Assembly: GCA_023142915.1 (NCBI GenBank) | Contig: JAGLIO010000006.1 | Coordinates: 1-45,289 of the forward strand | Reading direction: 5' to 3' | Length of the DNA: 45,289 bases | DNA from: Candidatus Parcubacteria bacterium | GTDB lineage: Bacteria > Patescibacteriota > Patescibacteriia > Patescibacteriales > UBA12075 | Shown here: in pieces, positions 9,092-16,372 of the stretch | Position numbering within the stretch: the first letter of the stretch is position 1 | How the letters are laid out: each line of letters opens with the position of its first letter | Program-made: the position numbers and the translations under genes | The notes under the pieces: model-generated | Seen by the model: the letters and a program-made list of their open reading frames with translations, nothing else | What the model was told of the DNA's origin: nothing | Database searches by the model: none

Positions 9092-10438
9092 ATGGATATA
9101 AAAAAAATACAAATTCCTCAGACTTCGGGCTGTTATTACTTTTTAAATAAACAAGGAAAAATAATTTATATAGGCAAAGCAACAAATTTAAAAAACCGTG
9201 TGTATTCGTATTGGCACAAAAGCGCTGGTTTGAGTGGCGCTAAACAAGAAATGATAAAAGAAACAGCAGATATAAAATACATTGAAACCGATTCGGAAAT
9301 AGAGGCTTTGCTTTTGGAGTCAAATTTAATAAAAAAGCATCAGCCAAAATACAATATTGACTTAAGAGATGACAAGCGTTTTGCTTATATTAAGATTTCA
9401 ACTGAGGACGAAATCCCGGGAGTTTTTATGACTCGTAAAATTGAAAAGCAAGGAAAATATTTCGGTCCCTTTACGTCCGCGCAAGCTGTTAGGGATACAT
9501 TAAAAGCAATTAGAAAAATATGGCCGTATTGCACAGAGCGGAAAATTAAAAATAAGCCTTGTTTTTACGCGCAAATAAACCGTTGTACGGGAGTATGCGG
9601 CGGCGATTTTAATTTAGCGAAATACAAGAGCAAGATTATTAAGCCTATTGAGATATTTTTAAGCGGTAAAAAGAATAAATTAATTTTTAATTACGAATTA
9701 CAAATTAAGAATTTAGAGAAAAAACTAAAAGACAATAAAGATGATGAAAAAATTATTGAAGAGATGATGTGGCTAAAACTAACATTATTGAATTTAAAAC
9801 ATGTGCTTGATTGCGTGAATATTATTGGAATTTCCGAAAAGTATGCGGCTGATGTGGTTGAGCTTGCGAAAATTTTAGCCTTACCAAAAGTTCCCGCGCG
9901 CATAGAAGGATATGATATATCAAATATTTTCGGGCGCGAGGCGGTTGGAGTAATGGTGGTTTTTTCCAATGGCGAAGCTGACAAAAGCGGATATCGCAAG
10001 TTTAAAATAAAAGTTTCAAGCGATCTAGGCGATACAGGGATGTTGCGAGAAGTGCTAGAGAGAAGACTTGGGCACATAACATATAATACGCGAGATATAA
10101 CAAAGAATATTCAAGAAAAACAGCTAGGCAAAAGAAAATTAACAGTTTGGCCTGATCCTGATTTGATTATTATTGACGGCGGCAAAGCACAGCTTAATTT
10201 AGCAGTAAGATTATTAAAAAAAGAAAAATTGGATATTCCAGTGATAGCCGTGTCAAAAGGCAAAGGGCTTCGCGGCGCCAACGCTCCTGATAAAATATTT
10301 TTTCCAGGAGAAAAAAAATCGCTTGAATTGCCTTTAGCGTCTCCGGCTTTGCATATCATAAAGCGCGTCCGCGATGAGGCGCATCGCTTCGCGATTAAGT
10401 ATCATAGGGAGTTAAGGAGGAAAAAATTTGTAAAATAA
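9092..10438 (+). CDS. uvrC: UvrC excinuclease subunit lacking the HhH domain, 448 aa
   Basis: Nucleotide excision repair nuclease that makes both incisions with UvrAB. The N-terminal GIY-YIG nuclease domain (residues ~9-95) has CYYFLNKQGKIIYIGKATNL. A cysteine-containing linker and a Lys-rich helical region at about 195-240 correspond to the UVR region. The C-terminal RNase H-like endonuclease has the catalytic-type motif EGYDISN (near 273) and PDLIIIDGGKAQLN (near 350). The protein stops after HRFAIKYHRELRRKK, exactly where canonical UvrC (about 600 aa) continues into a helix-hairpin-helix domain. Both nuclease domains look intact, so it is probably functional. The ATG at 9092 gives a normal N-terminus without an SD, and a conserved two-hairpin element lies directly upstream. 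Confidence 0.92.
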   Translation: MDIKKIQIPQTSGCYYFLNKQGKIIYIGKATNLKNRVYSYWHKSAGLSGAKQEMIKETADIKYIETDSEIEALLLESNLIKKHQPKYNIDLRDDKRFAYIKISTEDEIPGVFMTRKIEKQGKYFGPFTSAQAVRDTLKAIRKIWPYCTERKIKNKPCFYAQINRCTGVCGGDFNLAKYKSKIIKPIEIFLSGKKNKLIFNYELQIKNLEKKLKDNKDDEKIIEEMMWLKLTLLNLKHVLDCVNIIGISEKYAADVVELAKILALPKVPARIEGYDISNIFGREAVGVMVVFSNGEADKSGYRKFKIKVSSDLGDTGMLREVLERRLGHITYNTRDITKNIQEKQLGKRKLTVWPDPDLIIIDGGKAQLNLAVRLLKKEKLDIPVIAVSKGKGLRGANAPDKIFFPGEKKSLELPLASPALHIIKRVRDEAHRFAIKYHRELRRKKFVK

Positions 10439-10531
10439 TTAACAATTGAATATTTATTAAATATATAATAGAAATATAATATCGAAATTATTTTATTTAT
10501 AAATTATTAAATAACATAAATAATTGTTCCC

Positions 10532-10560
10532 TTGACTAAAATAAAAATTTTGGCTAATAT
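10532..10560 (+). promoter_or_regulatory. Promoter for tRNA-Thr
   Basis: TTGACT (10532-10537), a 17-bp spacer and TAATAT (10555-10560). Transcription would start near 10567, about 47 bp before the tRNA 5' end. Confidence 0.65.
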
Positions 10561-10613
10561 AGTAATATTAACACTAAACAATAGTTTAGTTTATTTTTTT
10601 TGCGCGTAAAAAT

Positions 10614-10686
10614 GCCGGCGTAACTCAGTTGGTAGAGTAGTGGTTTTGTAAACCATTTGTCGGGGGTTCGAGTCCCTTCGCCGGCT
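10614..10686 (+). tRNA. tRNA-Thr (anticodon TGT)
   Basis: The 73-nt cloverleaf has acceptor GCCGGCG paired with CGCCGGC and discriminator T. The anticodon stem GTGGT/ACCAT has loop TTTGTAA, giving TGT. The T-loop TTCGAGT is present and CCA is not encoded. It has its own promoter upstream and a strong terminator immediately downstream. Confidence 0.95.
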
Positions 10687-10691
10687 CAAAT

Positions 10692-10739
10692 AAAAAAATC
10701 GTAGAGACGCGCCGTGGCGCGTCTCTACGATTTTTTTAT
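10692..10739 (+). terminator. Terminator / palindromic repeat after tRNA-Thr
   Basis: A near-perfect long stem: TCGTAGAGACGCGCC pairs with GGCGCGTCTCTACGA across a 2-3 nt loop, flanked by an A-run and a T-run. It will terminate the tRNA transcript. Its core resembles the palindromes in the tandem array at 26639-27947 (CGTAGGAACGCGCCGCGGCG), so it may be a dispersed repeat recruited as a terminator. Confidence 0.75.
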
Positions 10740-10780
10740 TTTTTGTTTTATATTATGAAAATTTGTGTTAATATTAAAAT

Positions 10781-11878
10781 ATGAGGAAAATAATTATAAT
10801 TTCATTATTATTGCTAATATTGCCTTTGTTTGCTTTTGCGCAGTCAGACACGGAAAAAGATGTAGTTTTTAAAGCAAAAATTATTGAAATATTAGCGGAA
10901 AAAGAAAGCGTTTTAAGCGATGGGCGTATTGATTTGCAGCAACATTTAAAAATGCTGGGGCTTGAAGGCGATTTTAAGAATAAGGAGTTTGAATTTAACG
11001 GAATTGGCGAGATAAATGCTTTAAATAAACAGATATATGAGACTGGCGATAAGGTTTTTGTTGTTGAAAATAAAGGCGAAAATATAAATAATTATTATAT
11101 AGTTGATTACGCGCGAGCGGGAACGCTTTGGTTTTTAGCGGCGCTTTTTGTCGCGGTGTTATTATTTGTCGGAAGAATTAAGGGCCTTAGATCTTTGTTG
11201 TCGCTATTTTTATCTTTTGTAATTATAATAAAATTTATTATTCCGCAAATTATAAGTGGCGCCAATCCTTTGCTTATAACGATTCTAGGCTCAATCGCGA
11301 TTTTGCTGGTTATTATTTATTTTACAGAAGGATTTAAGCCTAAAGCGCATTTAGCTTTTGCCAGTATATTTGTAAGTTTGCTGTTAACAATAATAATTTC
11401 ACAATTATTTGTCAGCTTGGCGAAATTAACCGGAGCGGCTTCAGAGGACGTGCTTTTTCTTTTTAATATTGACGGTTTAAGCATTAATTTGCAAGGTTTG
11501 CTTTTGGCAGGAATTATAATCGGCGCCCTAGGAGTCTTGGATGATGTTGTAATCGCGCAAGTTTCCACGGTTAAAGAAATCGCTGCGATTGACAGGGGAT
11601 TAAACAGTAAAGAGATTTTTTCAAAAGCCTACAAAGTCGGAATATCGCATATCGCTTCAATGACAAATACGCTTTTTTTGGCTTACGCCGGCGTTTCTCT
11701 GCCTTTATTAATTCTATTTGTTTCCGGAGAAAGCGCTTTTGCTTCTTGGACGCAAGCCATTAACACGGAATTAATCGCCACAGAAATAATCCGCGCCCTA
11801 GCAGGCAGTATCGGCTTAATTTTATCAGTGCCAATATCAACTTATATTGCTAGTAGGTGGTTTTGTCGGAGGGGGTAG
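10781..11878 (+). CDS. YibE/F-like integral membrane protein, 365 aa
   Basis: Resembles the YibE/F family of polytopic membrane proteins, whose transport function is not firmly established. A cleavable-looking signal peptide (residues 1-20, ending AFA-Q) is followed by an extracytoplasmic OB-like region (about 25-100). Seven or eight hydrophobic helices follow from about residue 112. The family-type segment GALGVLDDVVIAQ lies near residue 245, and a polar stretch with DRGLNSKEIF separates helices. Length and topology match the family (about 350-400 aa). It stands alone between tRNA-Thr and a bidirectional terminator. Substrate unknown. Confidence 0.8.
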   Translation: MRKIIIISLLLLILPLFAFAQSDTEKDVVFKAKIIEILAEKESVLSDGRIDLQQHLKMLGLEGDFKNKEFEFNGIGEINALNKQIYETGDKVFVVENKGENINNYYIVDYARAGTLWFLAALFVAVLLFVGRIKGLRSLLSLFLSFVIIIKFIIPQIISGANPLLITILGSIAILLVIIYFTEGFKPKAHLAFASIFVSLLLTIIISQLFVSLAKLTGAASEDVLFLFNIDGLSINLQGLLLAGIIIGALGVLDDVVIAQVSTVKEIAAIDRGLNSKEIFSKAYKVGISHIASMTNTLFLAYAGVSLPLLILFVSGESAFASWTQAINTELIATEIIRALAGSIGLILSVPISTYIASRWFCRRG

Positions 11879-11896
11879 GTTTGATTTTTTGATTTG

Positions 11897-11927
11897 AAAA
11901 AAACTCCGCATATTTGCGAAGTTTTTT
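11897..11927. terminator. Bidirectional terminator between YibE/F gene and tRNA-Glu
   Basis: A-run, stem AACT-CGCA / TGCG-AGTT with one C/A mismatch, then a T-run. It lies between a plus-strand gene end and a minus-strand tRNA end, so it can serve both. Confidence 0.7.
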
Positions 11928-11933
11928 GTTTTG

Positions 11934-12005
11934 TAGCCCGTAGGGGAATCGAACCCCTGTTTCTAGGATGAGAACCTAACGTCCTAGCCGTTAGACGAAC
12001 GGGCC
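11934..12005 (-). tRNA. tRNA-Glu (anticodon CTC)
   Basis: Minus-strand cloverleaf with acceptor GGCCCGT paired to ACGGGCT (one G-U at the end) and discriminator A. The D-arm is CGTCTAACGGCTAGGAC, the anticodon loop TTCTCAT gives CTC, and the T-arm is AGGGGTTCGATTCCCCT. CCA is not encoded. Direct repeats with GGGGC/GCCCC hairpins lie just 5' of it. Confidence 0.93.
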
Positions 12006-12007
12006 CC

Positions 12008-12067
12008 ACTACGCTAAAGCTTTGCGGGGCAAGCCCCACCTTACTAAGACTTCGCGGGGCAAGCCCC
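12008..12067. repeat. Two tandem copies of a GGGGCAAGCCCC palindrome unit
   Basis: Two imperfect direct repeats of about 28 bp (12008-12037 and 12043-12067). Each starts ACTA and ends GCGGGGCAAGCCCC, which is self-complementary. They sit immediately upstream of the minus-strand tRNA-Glu. They could be dispersed palindromic repeats or 5' leader structure of the tRNA precursor. Confidence 0.6.
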
Positions 12068-12324
12068 TTGAAGTTTTTTGATTAAATTAAAAAACAGCTT
12101 TTTGCTGATTTCTTTGGTTATCTTAGCATGGTTTTTTGTTTTTGTCATTAGTTTTTTGGAATTCAAAAAAGTGGATATGTTGATAAGTTTTTTGGCTTAT
12201 ATTAAATAATATATTTATGTTAAGCTAAATATTTTGGTTTTATTCATTTTTTGTTAACATATTTTTACACAAAAAATAGTTATTAATAAACAATTAATTA
12301 ACAAGAAATACACAAAAATAACCC
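12068..12324. other. AT-rich intergenic stretch without a gene
   Basis: No credible coding region in either strand. It is very AT-rich with poly-T runs and one small CAGC/GCTG hairpin near 12090-12105. It carries scattered sequences resembling TTATCAACA (minus strand), one mismatch from a DnaA box, but no dnaA or dnaN is nearby and I do not call an origin. Confidence 0.5.
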
Positions 12325-12352
12325 TTGACAAATTTTTTATTTTTTGTATAAT
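12325..12352 (+). promoter_or_regulatory. Strong promoter driving a putative small RNA
   Basis: Perfect TTGACA (12325-12330), a 16-bp spacer and perfect TATAAT (12347-12352). It is the only plus-strand promoter seen between the YibE/F terminator and the terminator at 12509-12545, and no coding region follows it, so it points to a noncoding transcript. Confidence 0.75.
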
Positions 12353-12372
12353 AATGGCACAGGAATTGGGGA

Positions 12373-12429
12373 CAAGCTATGCCAAAATGGCATAGCAGTA
12401 GTCGGGAATATTTAAATTCCTCGACTATA
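12373..12429 (-). repeat. Two-hairpin element, copy B (inverted, inside the small RNA)
   Basis: Read on the minus strand this matches copies A, C and D in order: a TAGTCG-GGAAT / ATTCC-CGACTA hairpin with the same bulged A, then CTG, then GCTATGCCA / TGGCATAGC, then TTG. Relative to copy A, the last pair of the outer six-pair stem changes from A-T to G-C, and the second pair of hairpin 2 from T-A to C-G. Both changes keep pairing. Confidence 0.72.
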
Positions 12430-12508
12430 AATTATTTTAAAAATTTATCTGATTTCTTATTAAACTTTTTTTTCAAATTTTTGAACAAATAGTTTAAGCA
12501 TGGGGATT

Positions 12509-12545
12509 AAAGTACCCGCGTATTTATACGCGGGTACTTTTATTT
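12509..12545. terminator. Terminator after the small RNA, also facing fmt
   Basis: A perfect 14-bp stem (12509-12522 with 12527-12540), centred on ACCCGCGT/ACGCGGGT, with a 4-nt TTTA loop. On the plus strand it is followed by TATTTA after a TTT within the stem. On the minus strand the tail is weaker, but it lies right after the fmt stop, so it may serve both strands. Confidence 0.8.
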
Positions 12546-12556
12546 ACAGCAAGTTT

Positions 12557-13501
12557 TTATTCTAAAATTTTTCCAATATATTTTGAATATCCGTTAATAA
12601 ATTCCTGGGCTGTCATAATCTTTTTTCCTGATAACTGCAGTTTTTTGATTTCTAAAGAATCTTTGGCGCATTGGATAAATAATTTATTATCATCTAAAAA
12701 AATTGTTCCGGATTTGTGTTTGTTAATTAAGACCGGTTCATGCTTAACATTAATAATTTTGATTGTTTGGTTTTCTGTTTTTAATTCTCCAAAACTTCCC
12801 GGCCAAGGATGCATCGCGCGGATAAATTTTTCTTGGCTATAGGCGGATTTATTCCAGTCAATGCGTCCATCGGATTTTTTTAGAATTCCAACGTAGCTGG
12901 ATTTTACGTTGTTCTGCGCTACTGGCTTTATTTTATTATTAATATAATTTTTAATAACAGGAATTAAAATATCAGCGCCCAGTTGGGATAATTTATCAAA
13001 TAAAATTTCGGTCGTATCTATATTACTGATTTTAATTTTCGTCTGCGAAAGAATCGGACCTGTATCTAGACCTTCTTCCATTTTCATAATAGTGACACCT
13101 ATGGTTTTGTCGCCGTTAAGGATTGCCGCTTGAATACAGCTGGCTCCGCGGTATTTTGGCAAAAGCGAACCGTGAATATTTAGTACTCCGTATTTCGGGA
13201 TATTTAGAATTTGCTTTGGGATTATTTGAGAGTAGGCGATAACTATTATTAAATCCGGAGCAAATTGCTTTATTTTTTCCGCGATGTCGGAAATTTTTTT
13301 AGGCTGTAATACCGGTAAATTATATTTAAGAGCAGTTTGCTTTATAGCCGGCGCTTTTAATTTTTGTTTGCGCCCGACTTTTTTGTCTTCTTGCGTGATT
13401 ACCGAAACAATATCAAAATTTTCGTCATTAATTAATTTAACTAAAGACGGAACCCCGAAATCCGGAGTGCCGATGAATATTGTTTTTATTTTTTTTTGCA
13501 T
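12557..13501 (-). CDS. fmt: Methionyl-tRNA formyltransferase, 314 aa
   Basis: Transfers the formyl group from 10-formyl-THF to initiator Met-tRNA. The N-terminal formyltransferase fold starts IKTIFIGTPDFGVPSL. The catalytic signature LNIHGSLLPKYRGASCIQ lies near residue 108, followed by IMKMEEGLDTGPIL near 140. A C-terminal OB-fold tRNA-binding domain runs from about residue 205 (KKSDGRIDW onward). The length is normal (about 310). It is the last gene of the minus-strand run, 7 bp after gatB, so the two are probably co-transcribed. Its product needs folate cofactor, as do the DHFR and ThyA encoded upstream in the same direction. Confidence 0.96.
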   Translation of the reverse strand: MQKKIKTIFIGTPDFGVPSLVKLINDENFDIVSVITQEDKKVGRKQKLKAPAIKQTALKYNLPVLQPKKISDIAEKIKQFAPDLIIVIAYSQIIPKQILNIPKYGVLNIHGSLLPKYRGASCIQAAILNGDKTIGVTIMKMEEGLDTGPILSQTKIKISNIDTTEILFDKLSQLGADILIPVIKNYINNKIKPVAQNNVKSSYVGILKKSDGRIDWNKSAYSQEKFIRAMHPWPGSFGELKTENQTIKIINVKHEPVLINKHKSGTIFLDDNKLFIQCAKDSLEIKKLQLSGKKIMTAQEFINGYSKYIGKILE

Positions 13502-13508
13502 TGTTTTA

Positions 13509-15014
13509 TTACTTCAATTTTTCCTTCAATATCCCAACAACAATTTTCGGATTGGCTTTGCCTTTCGTGGCGGCCATTGTCTGACCCACAAAAAATTGCA
13601 AAATATTTTGTTTGCCGCTTTTATATTCCTCAACTTGTTTGGCGTTTTTTTCAATAATTTCCAAAACAATTTTTTTAAGTTCCGCGGTATCATCCATTTG
13701 CTCAAGCCCTAAATCTTTCATAATGCTTTTTGGTTCGCCGCCTTTTTCAATTAAAACTTCCAGTATTTTTTGTCCTGCGGAAGAATTTATTTTTTCAAGA
13801 TATACAAGCAGAATTAATTCCGCGAAGTTTTCCGCGGTCATTTTTAAATCAGATATTTTTGAGCCGTTTTTCAGATGTTTGAATAATTCGCTTAGAATCC
13901 AATTTGAAGCGGCGCGCGCCAATTTAATCTTTTGCCTTTCCCAATCGTCGCCGCTGGAATCAATCCACGCGCGAAGCTCTGAGATTACATGTTCCGTAAA
14001 ATCAGCTAATGACCTGTCGGCAACTAAAAGTTCCGCGTTTTCAGGCAAAAAGCTATATTGTTCAACAAAACGATTCTTTTTTTCAGGCGGCAATTCAATT
14101 AATCCTGATTTTATTTTTTCAATCATTTCAGAAGAAATATTAATCGGAGGAATGTCCGGCTCGGGAAAATAGCGGTAATCCGCGGAAGTTTCTTTAACGC
14201 GCTGACTGACGGTTACGCCCTTTTTTTCATCCCAGCCGCGGGTTTCCTGAATTAATTTTCCGCTGTTTTCAATCTCGTCAATTTGTCTCTTTATTTCGTA
14301 ATTAATCGCTTTTTCAATCGCTTTAAAAGAGTTGATATTTTTCAATTCCACTTTCGGGCTTAATTTATAATTACCCAAAGGCTTGATTTCGCAATTGCCA
14401 TTGTATTCCCATTTGCCTTTTTTCTGAACACTGACGTTGGCCTCGCAGCGCATTTCGCCTTTTTCCATATTGGCATCGCTAATATCCAGATATCGCAAAA
14501 TCTGCTGATAAGTCGCGCAGAATTTTTTGGCTTGTTCTGCCGATTTTAAAACCGGCTCGGTAACCAATTCCATTAAAGGCGTGCTCGCGCGGTTGTAGTC
14601 CACAAGAGTATAATTTTTGCCATTAGGATGAGTAAGTTTTCCGGTATCTTCTTCTAAGTGAATCCTCGTAATGGCGATTTTATCGCCGTCAATATCCAAA
14701 TATCCGTCAAAAACAAAAGGCAAGTCATATTGCGAAATTTGATAACCTTTTGGCAGGTCAGGATAAAAATAGTTTTTACGGTCAAATTTGCTTAAGCGGT
14801 TTACTTTGCAATGCAGAGCAAGACCGGTAAGAATCGTCCATTCAATGGCTTTTTTATTCGGAATCGGCAAAGTTCCGGGATGCCCCATGCAAATCGGACA
14901 AGTGTTTTGATTTGGTTTTTTGCTTTCTATATTATTATCGCACTCACAGAACATTTTTGATTTTGTTTTAAGCTCCGCGTGTATTTCCAAGCCGATTATT
15001 ATGTCGTATTTCAT
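13509..15014 (-). CDS. gatB: Asp/Glu-tRNA amidotransferase subunit B, 501 aa
   Basis: GatB subunit of the GatCAB amidotransferase, which converts Glu-tRNA(Gln) and/or Asp-tRNA(Asn) to the amidated forms. The N-terminus is YDIIIGLEIHAELKTKSKMF, followed by the zinc-ligand and signature region CDNN...CPICMGHPGTLPIPN. Kinase-like activation residues lie within the GatB_N domain (to about 290). The YqeY-like tRNA-binding tail ends VGQTMAATKGKANPKIV. Full length for the family. gatA and gatC are not in this window. It is followed by fmt at 7 bp and preceded by a P-loop kinase gene at 4 bp, a tight operon arrangement. Confidence 0.97.
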   Translation of the reverse strand: MKYDIIIGLEIHAELKTKSKMFCECDNNIESKKPNQNTCPICMGHPGTLPIPNKKAIEWTILTGLALHCKVNRLSKFDRKNYFYPDLPKGYQISQYDLPFVFDGYLDIDGDKIAITRIHLEEDTGKLTHPNGKNYTLVDYNRASTPLMELVTEPVLKSAEQAKKFCATYQQILRYLDISDANMEKGEMRCEANVSVQKKGKWEYNGNCEIKPLGNYKLSPKVELKNINSFKAIEKAINYEIKRQIDEIENSGKLIQETRGWDEKKGVTVSQRVKETSADYRYFPEPDIPPINISSEMIEKIKSGLIELPPEKKNRFVEQYSFLPENAELLVADRSLADFTEHVISELRAWIDSSGDDWERQKIKLARAASNWILSELFKHLKNGSKISDLKMTAENFAELILLVYLEKINSSAGQKILEVLIEKGGEPKSIMKDLGLEQMDDTAELKKIVLEIIEKNAKQVEEYKSGKQNILQFFVGQTMAATKGKANPKIVVGILKEKLK

Positions 15015-15018
15015 ATTT

Positions 15019-15576
15019 TTATATTTTTTTCATGACTTGTAATATTTTTTTTTCCAATTCTTTTTCATTTTCGTTGTTTTCAATTTTAAAATCAGCGGTT
15101 TTGCCTACTTCGCTGATATGCTTTTCAGTTTCTAGATTTTCTTTAGCGGTAAATTCTTCAAAGTCGGCATCGCTTTCGCCGACTTTTTCGCCTCTTTTTA
15201 CGCTGCGTTCATAGCGAATTTCTTGGCCGGCTGTAACATATATTAAATAAAAACTGTTGTCGTAAGCTTCCCTGAAAACATCAGGATCGCCGGGCATGCG
15301 AAATCCGTCCACAATTACCAAATCAGCATCTTCGTTTTCCACGTCATTAAGCATAGCTTTCATTAAAACGTCATCTCCAAAACCTTTTTTTAAAATTATT
15401 CCCAAGTTAACCAGATTATCGCGAGTAGAATCAAGACAAAGGCTGTCCAAAGTTCTCCTGAGCATATTTGAAACAGTTAATCTTGAACCGCCAAAATGTT
15501 TTCTGATAATATCAGCCGCTGCGCCTTTCCCTCCGGCTTGTTCCCCGATAATTCCAATAATTGTTTTTTTGTCCAT
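15019..15576 (-). CDS. P-loop nucleotide kinase-like protein, 185 aa
   Basis: Small P-loop NTPase with a Walker A motif of GxxxxGKG type (GIIGEQAGGKGAAAD, residues 9-23). A hydrophobic strand ending in Asp (ADLVIVDGFR, near residue 90) is the probable Walker B. Overall it resembles the dephospho-CoA kinase / adenylate kinase superfamily, but I cannot assign a substrate. The Arg-rich segment after the second strand (RYERSVKRGEK) looks like a nucleotide-kinase lid. It sits 8 bp after another P-loop kinase gene and 4 bp before gatB. Given thymidylate-synthesis genes nearby, a nucleoside-monophosphate kinase role is a reasonable guess but unproven. Confidence 0.75.
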   Translation of the reverse strand: MDKKTIIGIIGEQAGGKGAAADIIRKHFGGSRLTVSNMLRRTLDSLCLDSTRDNLVNLGIILKKGFGDDVLMKAMLNDVENEDADLVIVDGFRMPGDPDVFREAYDNSFYLIYVTAGQEIRYERSVKRGEKVGESDADFEEFTAKENLETEKHISEVGKTADFKIENNENEKELEKKILQVMKKI

Positions 15577-15584
15577 TTATTTGT

Positions 15585-16163
15585 TTAATTAATTTTTAAA
15601 ATTTTTTCAATAATATTATTAATTTGTTTTTTTAAATCATTAATATTGGTTTCATTATAAACTAAAAAATCAGCTCTGGCAATCGGACCGCCTTTTTCAG
15701 AATTTTCAATTTCAGTATAATCTCGCCGGATAAATTCTTCTTTTGAACTCATTGGTCTTTCATGTTTTCGGTTAGTCAGGCGCGCGAATCTTGTTGCGGG
15801 CGAGGCAAAAACCGCCAATGTGTAAAAATTATCGCCAAAATTATCTTTCATAATTTTATATTCCGACCAAGAGTATAAGCTTTCCGCTAAACAAATGTTA
15901 TTTTTTTCAAGATTTTTTTTAATTTTAGGCAAAGATAGCGTTGCGTACGCGCCCATGCCAAGCTCTTCGCGAATTTTTTCGCGGGTAATTTTTTCGTTTT
16001 CATAATTAATTTCAATGCCATCTTTTTTCATGCGATCAAAAGTTACATCCCCAAAATAAACATTCGGACAATTCAATTTTTCTTTCAAATAATTAACAGC
16101 CTCGGTTTTACCAGCGCCGCACATCCCGACTATTGCTATTATTTTTTTGTTGCTTGAATTCAT
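15585..16163 (-). CDS. Second P-loop nucleotide kinase-like protein, 192 aa
   Basis: Walker A motif is IIAIVGMCGAGKTEAVNYL (residues 9-27). The protein resembles small AAA/dephospho-CoA kinase-like enzymes: a segment YFGDVTFDRMKKDGIEI follows the P-loop helix, CLAESLYSWSEY is a candidate Walker B region, and FARLTNRKHERPMSSKEEF is lid-like. It is similar in size and plan to the adjacent kinase-like gene but diverged in sequence, so the pair may be old paralogues or act on different nucleotides (inference). It belongs to the same minus-strand cluster as folA and thyA. The ATG at 16163 gives a normal N-terminus. Confidence 0.72.
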   Translation of the reverse strand: MNSSNKKIIAIVGMCGAGKTEAVNYLKEKLNCPNVYFGDVTFDRMKKDGIEINYENEKITREKIREELGMGAYATLSLPKIKKNLEKNNICLAESLYSWSEYKIMKDNFGDNFYTLAVFASPATRFARLTNRKHERPMSSKEEFIRRDYTEIENSEKGGPIARADFLVYNETNINDLKKQINNIIEKILKIN

Positions 16164-16177
16164 ATTCGTTATATATT

Positions 16178-16336
16178 TTATTTTTTCAAGTGTTTCATTA
16201 ATTTTTTTAAAGAATTAAAAGAACCTGATAATCTGCCGTTTTTAATATCTTCGTCAGCCTCTTTTTCGTCTTGTTGCCATTCTTTTGTAAAAAAATATTT
16301 TTGTTCAGGACTAATTAATTGTATTTGTTTAATCAT
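16178..16336 (-). CDS. 52-aa protein resembling the C-terminal tail of AbrB/MazE-type regulators
   Basis: Small open frame beginning MIKQIQLISPEQKYFF. Its body, TKEWQQDEKEADEDIKNGRL followed by SGSF, resembles the conserved tail that follows the AbrB/SpoVT swapped-hairpin domain in antitoxin-like proteins common in Patescibacteria (recognition from memory, not a search). The DNA-binding hairpin itself is absent: the frame opens with only about 15 residues before this tail. No toxin gene is adjacent. It may be a remnant or a genuine stand-alone microprotein. It lies between the kinase and NUDIX genes in a same-strand run, with a 36-bp gap on the NUDIX side. Confidence 0.55.
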   Translation of the reverse strand: MIKQIQLISPEQKYFFTKEWQQDEKEADEDIKNGRLSGSFNSLKKLMKHLKK

Positions 16337-16372
16337 AAATTTTAAATATTATAAAATTGTCAATTATTATTT

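Larger units (their letters stand above)
12359..12545 (+). ncRNA. Putative orphan small RNA, about 185 nt
   Basis: The locus is delimited by a consensus promoter (12325-12352) and a 14-bp terminator stem with a T-rich tail on the plus strand, with no coding region between. Visible structure in order: a G-rich 5' end (GGAATTGGGGAC); stem GCTATGCCA / TGGCATAGC; stem TAGTCGGGAAT / ATTCC-CGACTA; an AU-rich segment with TTAAACT / AGTTTAA pairing; a single-stranded GCATGGGGATT; then the terminator. The first two stems are the inverted counterpart of the leader elements of uvrC, dnaG and rpoD. It is not tmRNA, RNase P RNA or SRP RNA by any landmark I can see, and does not form the long rod expected of 6S RNA. 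Function unknown; transcription is inferred, not shown. Confidence 0.5.

Noticed and set aside
12068-12324. Replication origin
   Set aside because: AT-rich with one DnaA-box-like sequence, but no cluster of boxes and no dnaA, dnaN or other origin-linked gene nearby.
12359-12545. 6S RNA, tmRNA, RNase P RNA or SRP RNA
   Set aside because: No long rod fold, no tag-reading frame, no RNase P core motif and no SRP Alu/GNAR loop could be found.
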